From Liolophura sinensis (lineage: Eukaryota; Mollusca; Polyplacophora; Chitonida; Chitonidae): a stretch of DNA of 60,000 nt. A program made the translations under genes and the position numbers. The stretch is from contig NC_088301.1 in NCBI RefSeq assembly GCF_032854445.1, positions 51,635,187 through 51,695,186 of the forward strand. The letters run 5' to 3'. Shown piece after piece: positions 1 to 11,500 of this stretch. How positions within the stretch are numbered: the first letter of the stretch is position 1; every line of letters starts with the position of its first letter. Under the pieces are notes generated by a model. The model ran no database searches, was not told where the DNA came from, and worked only from the letters and a program-made list of their open reading frames with translations.

Positions 1-19
1 CGGTAAATCTGAGTTTCAC

Positions 20-214
20 CAATCGGAAACGATCAACTGTTTCGAAATATCAGAGTATGGTGTGCCACAATAAATCATTATGTGTGTCCTGTTATAGCCC
101 GCAAAATGAAATGCTAAATAGCACACTTTAGCATCACCTGACACACTTCTGGAGAAATCAACATTACAATAAGTACAAATACATGAGCACACTTTAGGTA
201 ATCTTAGACATACC
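20..214 (-). CDS. Candidate internal exon, Cys-rich ectodomain-like (gene runs off left edge)
   Basis: A strong acceptor (pyrimidine-rich, ending TTTGTTTCCAG) precedes an open stretch of about 64 codons that ends at a possible donor (GATTG|GTGAAA). The peptide has seven cysteines, including a CSCICTYC cluster, and one N-glycosylation sequon (NRT). The spacing is loosely like small disulphide-rich receptor ectodomains such as TGF-beta family receptors, but that is only an impression. Only entry phase 2 keeps the exon open. The neighbouring candidate exon at 337-458 ends in phase 0, so the two cannot be joined directly; a missing exon or a wrong boundary is implied. Function is not recognised. 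Confidence 0.3.
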
Positions 215-336
215 CTGGAAACAAAAACCGATGTCAGATAATATTTATACACAATCATCAATATAAGCTGATACGAATGATTATACACTAACAGGGTTTT
301 AATACCGATTAGTTGAACAATGTTGAATATAGATAC

Positions 337-458
337 CTTATTTTCATATACATCCCACGAGATACACAGTCCCGGAAGATATCCCCACTGACAGCATGAG
401 TTATCACATTGCACTTTGGAGCTATCATTGACTACCTTTGTGGACATATGGCACTTAA
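337..458 (-). CDS. Candidate internal exon, Cys-rich
   Basis: A very good acceptor (GTTTGTTTTTTAG) and a good donor (AATAAG|GTATCT) bracket 122 nt that are open in a single frame (phase 1 in, phase 0 out). The 40-residue peptide has six cysteines, including an adjacent pair in DNSCCQWGYLPGLC, and reads as part of an extracellular domain. It would belong to the same minus-strand gene as the exon at 20-214, downstream of the aGPCR. The family is not recognised. Confidence 0.3.
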
Positions 459-509
459 CTAAAAAACAAACAAGCTAGGAATTATATGGATGAATAGATT
501 TTACGAATT

Positions 510-866
510 GTGTTATTTACAATGAGTGGTATTTGTATGAAAGAATGTATATTTATGGTACGTCGTATAATTATGTATAATCCAATGGAAGACAGCTGCA
601 GAGAAAGGAAGTTGAATTCTGGCACTGACTGTCAAAACTATGCAAGAGTGCACGGCACTCCCTGTGTTCTGCTAAAAGTTTGGAGAGGGTCATGTACACG
701 AAAGGAAAACAATATTTACATCTCAATAAATGTTTGGAAAATTCCTTCGGAGCCATTTGTCAATGACTTTTCACATTTTGCGAATGATGAGAATTTCATC
801 ACTGAAAAAGAACTGGACCAGATCAGTATATCCCCCTTTCGGCCTTACGTAGGTTTTTACTTGTAA
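510..866 (+). other. Unassigned 118-codon open reading frame
   Basis: The open frame contains four cysteines in its middle (around SCRERKLNSGTDC and GTPCVLLKVWRGSC) and a polar acidic C-terminal part. Its stop overlaps a donor-like GTAAGAAA at 863, so it could be the end of an internal exon. GTPCVLLK faintly recalls a Na+/K+-ATPase beta-subunit segment, but nothing else fits. The opposite strand also has a 61-codon frame. Coding status is doubtful. Confidence 0.15.
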
Positions 867-1890
867 GAAAAAAAGTTGTGAAATCTACACATGTAAATAT
901 CGGCCAAACATAGCGATCATTGTTTGTCTCCCTTTAGTAAGGAAGACGTAGAATTTACAACTTCTACACATTTCCGATGTAGGCTGTATATATTTATATA
1001 CCTATAAAAATGAACGGAAAGGTATGGTGGTGGTGGTGACGATTATTATATAAATATATATATATATATATATACTACTATTTATTAATAAATTCTTGTG
1101 ATTTGGTGATCTGGTGTTGAGTGAAAATATAACTGAGGCACAGATGTATAATGTAGGCCAATACTAGAATGAATTTCGACATCGAGGTTACATTGTGAGC
1201 TAACTGCAACCCAAGTAAAAGGAGATAAGGAAGACTACCAATAATTTGACTTTACAGCATTAAGGTGTTGATGCAAAGTAAGCCATTCTGTTACATAAAA
1301 ATGCCCATAATTAATATCATTTCTGTTGCGGTAATTCAAACGTCAGAAACTACAAACGCCTATTATGCATCACATAACTTTTGAACCAAAATACGTATGC
1401 ACTGTGGTTTTTATGGCTATTCAGTAATCAACATACACATTGTACATGTATAGACGTTAACGTTCCAACCCCGAAAATCAAGGAGAAAAGCATGGTGAGT
1501 TTTTATATTTTGGTTGGAACCAGAATTGTACAGTTTCTCTACAATAGCATATTACATCATACTCTTTGGTGGGAATCACAATTGTACATTCGTGGTAAGC
1601 AACTATGAGAATATAAGGTCTGATACACGACGAATTGTTTACCCACCATTACAGACATTTGTAAACGGTTTTCAGCCACGCCCTTGTTAGCACAGTCTAA
1701 TGACACAACAGCTTAACGTACTGATGTATACAGCGTATAAAGCAAATCGTTTTCAGGACACAGTATATCAACATCGTGTATTCAGAAGTGTTCTTTAGAG
1801 CTTCGTATGGGCGTCGATCCTTTGTAAAGAAGCAAACACGTGTGTTTTATATTCGTAAATGTCTTCCAAGCTCTATCACATAAGTCGAAG
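867..1890. other. Intergenic segment / 3' flank of the receptor gene
   Basis: AT-rich DNA with a short (TA)n run at 1054-1074 and no convincing exon. The receptor's 3' UTR must lie here, on the minus strand just left of 1891. The only nearby poly(A)-signal-like word is a variant TATAAA at 1846-1851 (read on the minus strand), about 40 nt after the stop. A plain AATAAA was not seen close by. Confidence 0.5.
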
Positions 1891-2581
1891 CTATAACTGG
1901 GTAAAGTCTTTTTTGCTGAAACGGGACTTGGTTGATGAATTGTGGTTCACTCCATTGTATTTTTCATTCAAATGTTTTTTATTGTGCCCATTGCTATGTC
2001 CATTACTGTGTCCATTCAGCGTTTCATGTTCACAGCCATTAGCTGTGTCCCAGTGTGATCGCTGGATGTATTTGTCTGTATGCCAAACATTTCCGTTCAG
2101 AACCATAGTATTACGTTTGGAATCATCAAGGGCGCCATTGCCTTTGGACTCCCCTCTGGAAGCAGACGATGTTGTGGTCGGAACAGTTGGGCCACGTCTT
2201 CGCTTGAAAGTACCCGTTCTGATCAACTGTAACCACGCAGCTCTGGCCTCTGGGTTAATAAAGCATCGGAAAATAAATATGAGAAATCCTTGAAATGCGT
2301 TGGCAATACAGAACAGGTAACTGAAGACCAGCTTTGCCTCGTTGATTGCCAGGGGTCCAAAAACCCAGGAGACGCCGAGGAGAACGAGGACTGTGAAGGC
2401 TCCTCGGACCTGAGCTGCTGTGATCGTTGTGTCCACAGCGTTGATGTGACCGGTGAACCTGGGCTTCATAATCACCCGGGATACCATGACAAAGACGACG
2501 ATGTCGATGAGGATGATGACACAAGCTGGGGCGAGCACCGCGACATAAAACGCCGTGGTACTGGCGTGCGATATAAAACAG
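1891..2581 (-). CDS. aGPCR exon 16: ECL2, TM5-TM7 and cytoplasmic tail
   Basis: 691 nt ending at a TAG stop (1891-1893), acceptor CATCTCTTCACCAG. It opens with the ECL2 cysteine (EFCFISH). TM5 is around ACVIILIDIVVFVMV, TM6 contains FTVLVLLGVSWVFGPLAI, and TM7 contains SYLFCIANAFQGFLIFIF. The tail is basic then Ser/Thr-rich (KRRRGPTVPTTTSSASRG), with an NGHSNGHSNGHN repeat, and ends in FTQL. TQL fits the class I PDZ-ligand rule (Thr at -2, Leu at 0); a scaffold partner is inferred only. Confidence 0.93.
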
Positions 2582-5500
2582 CTGGTGAAGAGATGAAAGA
2601 AACATGTAAGCATTGAGCAAACAAAGACTTGGCGACTTTTCAAAAAGCTAAAACACGCCACCTGTCAATATGTGTGGCTTGTGTTTTGAGATAAAAGAAC
2701 AAGCAACACGGCCATCGATCGTGAACTTGAAACATTTCATATGAAAGCGCTACTCATGACCATCAAGTTCATAGTCTAGGAATTTCTTATAATACATTAT
2801 CTCGTACATTAATTTTTGTAGCCAGTAAAAAATTTGAGTGATTAACTTGTAAATATTGACTTTTAGCTTTGCAAACATCACCAAACACCAGCTTTTAAGA
2901 ATTTAGTTACTTTTTGAGTACTTCTAAAACAATAATATTGACCTTTCATTTATTGGACATTCCCACTGAATTGTCAGAAGTTTGAAATAAAATAAGCCTT
3001 TATAATTTGCGCTGAAGAAGACAATGATAAATGAGTTTTAATTCAACTTCCAGACTTCTGAGACCATTAGGGCGTTTTCGCATATTACATTAAGATAATT
3101 AACGGTTTAAGCGTATGGCCATTATATATGGACTGGAATCTGATCTGCGACAATCATAGTCTGATGACTGGGTTATTTATTAGAAAGTGGGCTGAAATAA
3201 GCGCAATTGTTGTCCTTGACTTAACTGTGATATTAACTTGTACTTATAACTTCACATCTCACATCTTGAGATAGAAATGTGAAAATATATGAATATGGAC
3301 AACGGGAAATTCATAAATATTCAGCGAAATTTCGACCGAGAATTAAAAATTGCTGTTCTAGCACAGAGGCATAGTGCGTTCTTCACAATAAGAAGCTATT
3401 TGTTGGAAACAGAAAGGTTTTTCTAATGAGGCCGTAATTGAGGTCCAGAATTGCATCTTTTACTAGGCTGTCTAAAGAGAGTGATGTGTTAATTAAAAAG
3501 TATTTTACTTATGAGCATAGGAAATTGAATCGACTTACAACTCGTCTTGTGTTTCATAGTTCGACAAGCTGACGCCCATTGTTATCCCAACAATTATGGC
3601 AGGAATTCCTAAAAGCAACAAAGACATTTCCAAAAATCGAAAACTAATAACAGGGTGGATTTTTCTTCAACTCGATGTCTTTCAGGATTCTAATCTTATG
3701 CAACTGAAAGGAAAAGGTTCTTGGCAATCAATGGCGATCAAAGAAAATTTCAGCGATCGATAAATAGTATTCTGTTTTAAGAGAAAATAGCGTTTGTGGG
3801 ACCGCTTACAGCACAAGTACAATCGATTGCTTAGAGTGGGACCTCTGAACAAGCTTACACAGCGTGCTTTAAATTCAATCGAGAAACATTTGTTCACAAA
3901 GTTTTGTTCATCACGAATACTATGGCTTCAATTAAAGCCTGGCGTCTAAGATGGAATTATTTATTTCGCGTAGGCTCTATCCAAAAGTAAATGACGTCAC
4001 CTATCATCTTTACCGTTGATCAAAGAAAGCATTTATTTGGATCATGAGGCTTTATGCGGTCCCATGTTTTTTTCCGCTTGTTATTCTAGCAGATCTTTAA
4101 ATCCACATTTACTAAATCCAAATATACCTCGAACGTGTGAAGATATGGTTTGGAAAGGATACGATCTCTGCGTTTCGATAAAACGTAAATCTCCTTGTTT
4201 GTACTGGCTAACATGAACACTCTGATTTGAAGGGATTCCTACGCGAGCAAGTAGGGTGGCCCATACATCACTACTCACCCAGGAAAGAAGCATTGCCATG
4301 TTTCTTCACATTATCTCCGCTTAACTCTTTCATCTAATGGCCGCGTTCCCAGACATAACAATCTTAAACAAATCAGTAAATTTACCACTGCACTGAAATC
4401 TTTGCGAATAAGTCAGGAGCCCGTATGATTCTTCTCACATAATGCGTACCAACGTTAGATTGTGTACCCAACGTGCCCAGTTCAAAATTGCGCCAAATTA
4501 GTACAAACATTTTCAGACATAACATCGTGGGTGCTTTAGTCGGTATTGTAGTTCACTGGACATCCACACAGATCAAACCCTAACTCTTTACAGAATGTAT
4601 GGTCCCTAAACAATGCTACAATAAATATTGGTTCTCTAATGATTTTCGATAGCTAAAACAATTGCACTCTTTCAATTGGTGGTTATATAGTATATGTTAA
4701 TGTCAATCCTACAGCAAAAACTTCGTCTGTTAACAAAACAAACTATTCCAGGTGCTCATGTAGAATACTCAAAAGATGTTTTCTTTGTCTCATGGCGTCA
4801 ATATATCGATCCACAATTTATAAGGACAAACAATATCTTTAACCACGGGCGTATTCCTTCCCACTCGAGTATGTATTTGTAGCTTATACATAGAGTCTCT
4901 AAATTCGATATATACATTCAAGGTGTAGTACCATATACTTAAACACAAATATAGATTCAAAAGGAAGCTCAAACTCGACTTTTCACACCTGAAATATGCA
5001 CAACGCCCATGTTCCACCTGTCTGTTGCCAAACAAACACCTCTGTCATAACAATGTATATCGGGTAGTTGGAAGAACAATTCGACACACTGTCGAGGAAT
5101 TCATGCAACGCCGCTTCGCATATATAGCTTCTTTTACTTCTTTGATCAAAAAAAAAAAAAATAAAAAGCCGATCCACCCGACTCGATATCTGATTATTAA
5201 TAAATACATTATACAATCACACAGTACTTTCCGGCCGTCCCATTGCAGGTGAAATTTGATAACACAAGTACTTTATTATCCCTGTACGAGTGGAGACAAA
5301 AACGTTCTTACCTAAAACAGCAGAAACAACTATAGGTGCTGCATGGTTTATTGTCACAGACATGATGTCAAAATACTTCTTGGATCGCTTGATAACCTTC
5401 TCAAACTTATTTGTACCTTGTTTAAATGATTTCACTATGTACAATACATTTGAAATTGTTCTTTCGCTAAAATCCTGTGTAAACAGATACGCATCCGACT

Positions 5501-8500
5501 GGATAACGATCACGGTCTGTGAAGTTCCGGGTGGAAGACAATTGGGTAGAATTTGGATGAAGGCAGTAAAAACAGTGATATAAATGCATAACGATATACG
5601 TAGTGTCTAGCTTGATGTACTTTTGATGGCTTTATGATAAAAGGCTAAACGTTGATTGATCTTCAAAATGCAGATAAGTTTTTGCCATGATGTTATCATA
5701 AAAATCAGGTGCTATGTCTGAAGTTCATCTTAAAACTGTATGAAAAGAACAGGAATAAATGTTCTTCTTTACATGTACAATAAAGGTCTCAAACTGGAAC
5801 ATAAGAAGACGGAGGTATGTATAAATGTCAGGTTTCGCACATGATGTAAAGGTTTCGAAAAAGAAAGCGAAATTAATTTATTAAAAGACCAAACTATTCT
5901 TCTTGCTTCACATATACTGAGAGATTTATTACTTGTTTTATTTATTTATTTACTTATTTATTTGTTTAATTGACGTTTTACAACGTACTCTAAAATATTT
6001 CACTTATACGACGGCGGAGAGCATTTCAGTCTGAGGAAACCGGGCAGAGCCCGGGGGAAACCCACGACCATCCGCTGGCAGGTTGCTGGCAGGTCTTCCC
6101 ACCTAATGGTTTTAAACCGGAGGATTTATTTTATCATTCATTTTTTTAATTATTTTATTTTATTTATTATTTATTTAATTTTTGGAATAACAAACCTTAT
6201 TTATTTTAAAATCTTATTTCACACGTGCAACGGTTTTAGCAACTATTGATGTAGCCTACGAAACGGGTTCATTAAGAACTTTTAGGGCGATTTACCACTG
6301 TACTTACCCCATGCGATAATACATCTTTTGAGCATAAAGTAGTCAGTGTATTTGGTGAACACAGTCACCAATACTCTATACATGTTTCCTGCCTCAATGC
6401 ACATCCACATCAGCGTTGTGAGCAGGAAGTAATGTATAAGTATGGCTACAGTCATGCAGATTTCCCGCCCATAATGACTTCCTTTCTGGGAACCCAGGAC
6501 AAACACAATATTCAGCATTAACATTGAGACGCAGAGGTTTAGTAGGATTTTTCCCGACTTGTCTCCATGAAGGCACCTGAAATATAACCAGTATGTCCCA
6601 TAACTATATATCAAAAGAAACAATGGATAAATTAGGTATTCTATTTAAATTATGTATAATTCCAATACCGGTATTCCAAATAGCACAGGCAATGCTTGGT
6701 GTTGTTTATCTACAGTGTATGATAGTGCCTGGTAACAGTGTTTGATGGTGTTTGGTAACAGTGTTTGATGGTGTCTGGTAACAGTGTTTGATGGTGTATG
6801 GTAACAGTGTTTGATGGTGTTTGGTAACAGTGTTTGATGGCGTATGGTAATAGTGTTTAATAGTGTTTGGGAGCAGTGCTTGATGGTGTTTGGGAGCAGT
6901 GTTAGATGGTATCTGGTAACAGAGTTTGATGGTGTCTGGTAACAGTGTTTAATATTGTCTGGAAGCAAAGTTTGATGGGGCCTGGTAAGTGTTTGATGGT
7001 GTCTGGGAGCAGTGTTTGATAGTGTCTGGTAACAGTGTGTGATGGTATCTGGGAACAGTGTTTGATGGTGTATGGTAACAGTGTTTGATGGTGTCTGGTA
7101 AGAGTGTTTGATAGCGTTTGGTAACAGTGTTTAATAGTGTCTGGGAGCAGTGTTTGATGGTGTCTGGGAACAGTGTTTAAAGGTGTATGGTAACAGTGTT
7201 TGATGGTGTTTGGTAACAGTGTTTGATGGCGTCTGGTAATAGTGTTTAATAGTGTCTGGGAGCAGTGTTTGATGGTATCTGGTAACAGAGTTTGATGGTG
7301 TCTGGTAACAGTGTTTAATATTGTCTGGGAGCAATGTTTGATGGGGCCTGGTAAGTGTTTGATGGTGTCTGGGAGCAGTGTGTTTGATAGTGTCTGGTAA
7401 CAGTGTGTGATGGTGTCTGGGAGGAGTGTTTGATGGTATCTAGTAACAGTGTTTGATTGTGTCTTGGAGCAGTTTTTGATGGTGTCTGAAAGCGGTGTTT
7501 GATGGTGTCCGACAGCAGTGTTTGATGCTGTTTGGGAGCAGTATTTCATGGTGTTTGGCAGCACTGTTTGGTGGTGTTTAGCTACAGTATTTGATAGTGT
7601 CTGGCGACAGTGTTTGGTGATGTTCCATTTGCAGGTTGCTGGCAGAATTTCCCACCGAATGGTTTTGAACTGGAAACCAAAATTTATGGATTTATTGTCT
7701 TATTTTACACATGCACAGGTTTTAGCAACTCTGGATGAACCCCAAGAAACGGGTGCATTAAGAACTGTAGGTCGACTACAGACTACAGATAGTGTCTGGC
7801 AACAGTGTTTGATGATATTTAGTTACGATGTTTGATAGTGTCTAGCAACAGTGTTTGGTGACGTTTATCTACAGTGTTTGATAGTGCCTGGTAACAATGT
7901 TTGGTGGTGTTTTGCTACAGTGTTTGTTTGTGCCTGGTAACAGTGATTGTGTTTAGCTACAGTGTTGGATAGTAGCTGGCAACAGTGTTTGATGATGTTT
8001 AGCTACAGTTGTTGCTAGTGCCTGGGTAATAGTCTTTGATGGTGTTTAGTTACAGTGTTTAGTCGTGTGTGGCGACAGTGTTTGATGAGTGTTTCGACAG
8101 GGTCAGGCAACAGATTTTGATGAACTTCTGCAGTTTGACCTAAAACTTAAATAAGGTGAAGTGACCAAACAGTCCATTTCATATGTTAGCACTTGTCAAC
8201 TCCCACACTGTCCTCGATGATCTGGTTTTACTCACTACGTTGTAGTTTTCCACACAGACATCAAAATCAAATTTCAAACCCTTGGTGCGTAAATAATTTT
8301 CATATAGAATACAAATATGGGTATCACCGGCGAGCTTTGATGTTCCGTAGCTGTTCTTAAGAAGGGTAAGCAGAAACAGATTACCATTTTCACAAAAACT
8401 TACTTAAACAGGCCGTAAGTAATAATGGTAATGGTCAATCCTAACATGGAGATACCACAGCCGATGTAGGTAATGTAGGTTTGAATAATATTATGAATAG

Positions 8501-11500
8501 CCGCCACTCTGTAGTCCGGAGAGGGATCCTGTAACAGAATGAACATTACATCAGATATAAATTATCAAACGTTGTTGAAGACAGACAATTCTTTTCATCA
8601 GTGCAAAACCAGAGTTATCAGTCAAATGGTTTTGAAAGTACATGTAATTCATCTGAACACACCTCCTGAAAAGGCAATTACTTTAGACGCATTAATATGA
8701 TAATATTTTCACACAAAACACACACAATCTTCACAGAAAAAAGAAAGCATACACCTTATTCCATTTTTGACGATATTTTATTTCTTGTAAGAACTCATAA
8801 GCTCCTTTATTCACAAAACATGGAAATCTCTCTCAACTTACCATTAAGATAGCAAAACTGGTCAAATGGTATGTGTGACATTCGGTGTAGTTGTCTATGG
8901 TGGGAACAGTATCTACGCCCTCTGTCGACCAGTATCCGCCTGGACCAAAAGTGCATGAGAGTAATAAACAATGGGTAAATATATCCTCAAAAATTCAAAC
9001 ATCCGTTTTGTGTTTGTTTGAAGCATTTTACCTACGTGCGCATATCACCGTAAAACCCAAGACGGAACCGAAAAACCTATATCAGTTCAAGCACGTTTTC
9101 AGAAAAAATGGATGAAATAATAAAGCCTTCATTACCCCAGGCTAATTTTAGGCTTATTTAGAACGTCCACTAGATATAAGAATACAGAGTGACGTCTAAT
9201 AAATTGCAACGAATAACCCGGTATTTGTTACCAGTTGTGCTTAATCTATGTCGCTAAGGGACATGCACGTTGCTGGGCATGTAATTTTCTACTGTTTATG
9301 TATATACAGGAACAGTAATCCTAACCGAGGTAATTTCACAAGAGGCCGGATTTCACCGGTTACGTATAAGCATTAGTAAACTATCTCACTGCCATCGCTG
9401 CTTTGGTTTTACTCTATATACTGTAGTTTTTTTTAGTACTGATTGTAAGAACACTCAAGCTATTACCTGTCTCATTCCAGAATCTACAAGTATAGTTTCG
9501 ATGCGGCTGCAAAAGAACGAAAACGTCGTTATTCGCTATAGATGAACTCTTCTTCACTGCATTTTGCTTACCTGTGTTATGCATTGAGCATTATAGGAAT
9601 GCCTGTAATGTTTTCAGTCACATTAGGATTATCCATGTAACTTTCCTAAGTTTTAATCCCACGACTATAAAATAATGTGAACATTGTATTAAATCGATTA
9701 TGAAAGCTTCCTAGGCCAAAAATTATAAACTTTAATACAGCTCCAAAGGCTGAAACTTTCAATATATATTAGACTTTACTAAAACTGTCAACAGCCCCTA
9801 CCGATGCCTCGGGAAAATGGATGATTACGGGTTCGGAGAGGTTGTCTATCTGACGTCCTGTCAGAGAAGCCGATATGACTATTGTGTCCGTACTCTCCTC
9901 CGTGTACTCGTCAAGAAAAAACTTGGCTGTGTTAAACGCCGCAAATTCCAGTCTCTGTACGGACCGTTGACCATCACTAGAGTTGTCTTGGATGATGCTG
10001 GACGGAATGACAATAGTTGCATCTGTCTGTGGGCACAAACAAACAGAGGGAAACTTTTACAAAATAAAACAAAACAAGGTATGTGTTAAGACTTGATACA
10101 AACTATACGCATAATCCAAATGTCTTTTGGGTATAGCGAATATATACAGTTAAATCCAACACCATGGACAAACAAAAATAAAAAAAATAGTATCGGAATG
10201 CAAATGTTCTTGTATTTCTAAAAACAATGACCACAAAACAAAACAAAACAGTTCCACTTTAAGATAAAAACCATTAGCGATGTCATATTCTGACCTCCAT
10301 CGACATGTTGTTGGTATCCAAAAACGCCGGCGAGAAGGTAATGTCAGATACATTCTCTGATGTATCAAGAGCTACCACGTGAATGTTTTTTGTGGAGAGA
10401 GTCACATTGCTGCCCTCCACGACTTCCGCCTGTGCCGTAAAATTCCCGATTAATCCCACCATTCTGCAAAGAGATGAGATGTTTATATATTAACTTGAAT
10501 GCTGTCTTGCGTTGCACTCAAGGATAGAAGGTAAGAAGGTGAACAGGTTTATGGATTTAACAGATCAAGATATCAGGCTAGAAAAAACACACGACGTTGT
10601 CAGTTACTGAACAAATTTTATTTATTTATTCAGTGTTTCCGGTCTTACTCCAAAATAGTTATGTGATGGCGGACTGCATTATGCTAGGTGGAAACCGGGC
10701 AGAGCCCGGGAGAAACCATAACTATCTGGTTGCTGTAAGACCTACCCAAATATTCATATTAAAAGGAAAAACATCATTTTGTAGCAATGGGACATGGTAA
10801 TGCCTTAAAGGAGAAGAAAATTTAAATATCAATCAAATACCATTGAAAAGAGTATGCTTTTCCTCGCAGGTGAATGCCATAAAAAATTCTAACATGTACC
10901 TCAAGTTGATAAATTATAAATAAAGTGAGCGTCGAAATCCTGTGTGGGCGACTCCATTTTGCCTAAGAACTAGTCCTGAAGTCTTCTGTGTTAGGAGGAG
11001 AATTGCCGCCGAAGTGAAGATCGTACATTTCCGGTAGAACCCTTCTTGTCAAAAGATAGCGAACAGTACAGTTCGTTTTCCGCTTGACGATCGGTAAACC
11101 AGAATCTTGGACGTAAGTTCCGAGTTTACACGAACAAGCTGGCAGTGTTAATGACTCTCTCTGGCTCAGAGGCAACACCTCCTCAGCATAAATTACAGGA
11201 GTTAAAGATGGAGGACGCGATGGGCTCAACGATTTATGCCAGCTTTCCGGTTTTCAGGCTTTACGTGTATGGCGAGGAAAAATGGCAAAATTATGCAGCA
11301 GGCACTACCAGATACAAAAAAAATGTGTTCTTTTCAGTCGATAGTGTCGTGTTTTTAGGTTTTCTTCTCCTTTAATGCTTTTGATATTAAGAATTTCTAA
11401 ATATCCCTTACCATACTTAACGGGCAAGTGAAAAGAGTTATGTCCCTTGTCCCACGCTATATACCTCTAACCAATCTGATGTGATAATCGATCGATTAAG

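Larger units (their letters stand above)
3609..6307 (-). other. aGPCR intron 14
   Basis: About 2.7 kb. It contains a SINE (5935-6120), a T/A-rich repeat tract running to about 6295, and one TM4-like open stretch near 5285-5360 that is not used in the model. Otherwise unremarkable. Confidence 0.6.

Noticed and set aside
2290-2616. Plus-strand acidic frame overlapping the receptor's last exon.
   Set aside because: It is the antisense shadow of the TM5-TM6 coding sequence.
5284-5345. A TM4-like open stretch on the minus strand (AAPIVVSAVLG) with a donor (TTAG|GTAAGA) that would fit the phase of exon 14.
   Set aside because: The acceptor lacks a pyrimidine tract, the 27-nt exon lacks the loop after TM4, and a much better TM4 exon (GIPAIIVGITMGVS) with strong sites lies at 3539-3608. 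It could be a relic, but nothing proves it.
6645-7564. Long minus-strand frames rich in NTVTRHHQTLLPDTIKHC-type repeats.
   Set aside because: They come from the 23-bp minisatellite within an intron; three units equal 69 bp, so the frame repeats. No start, splice or domain support.
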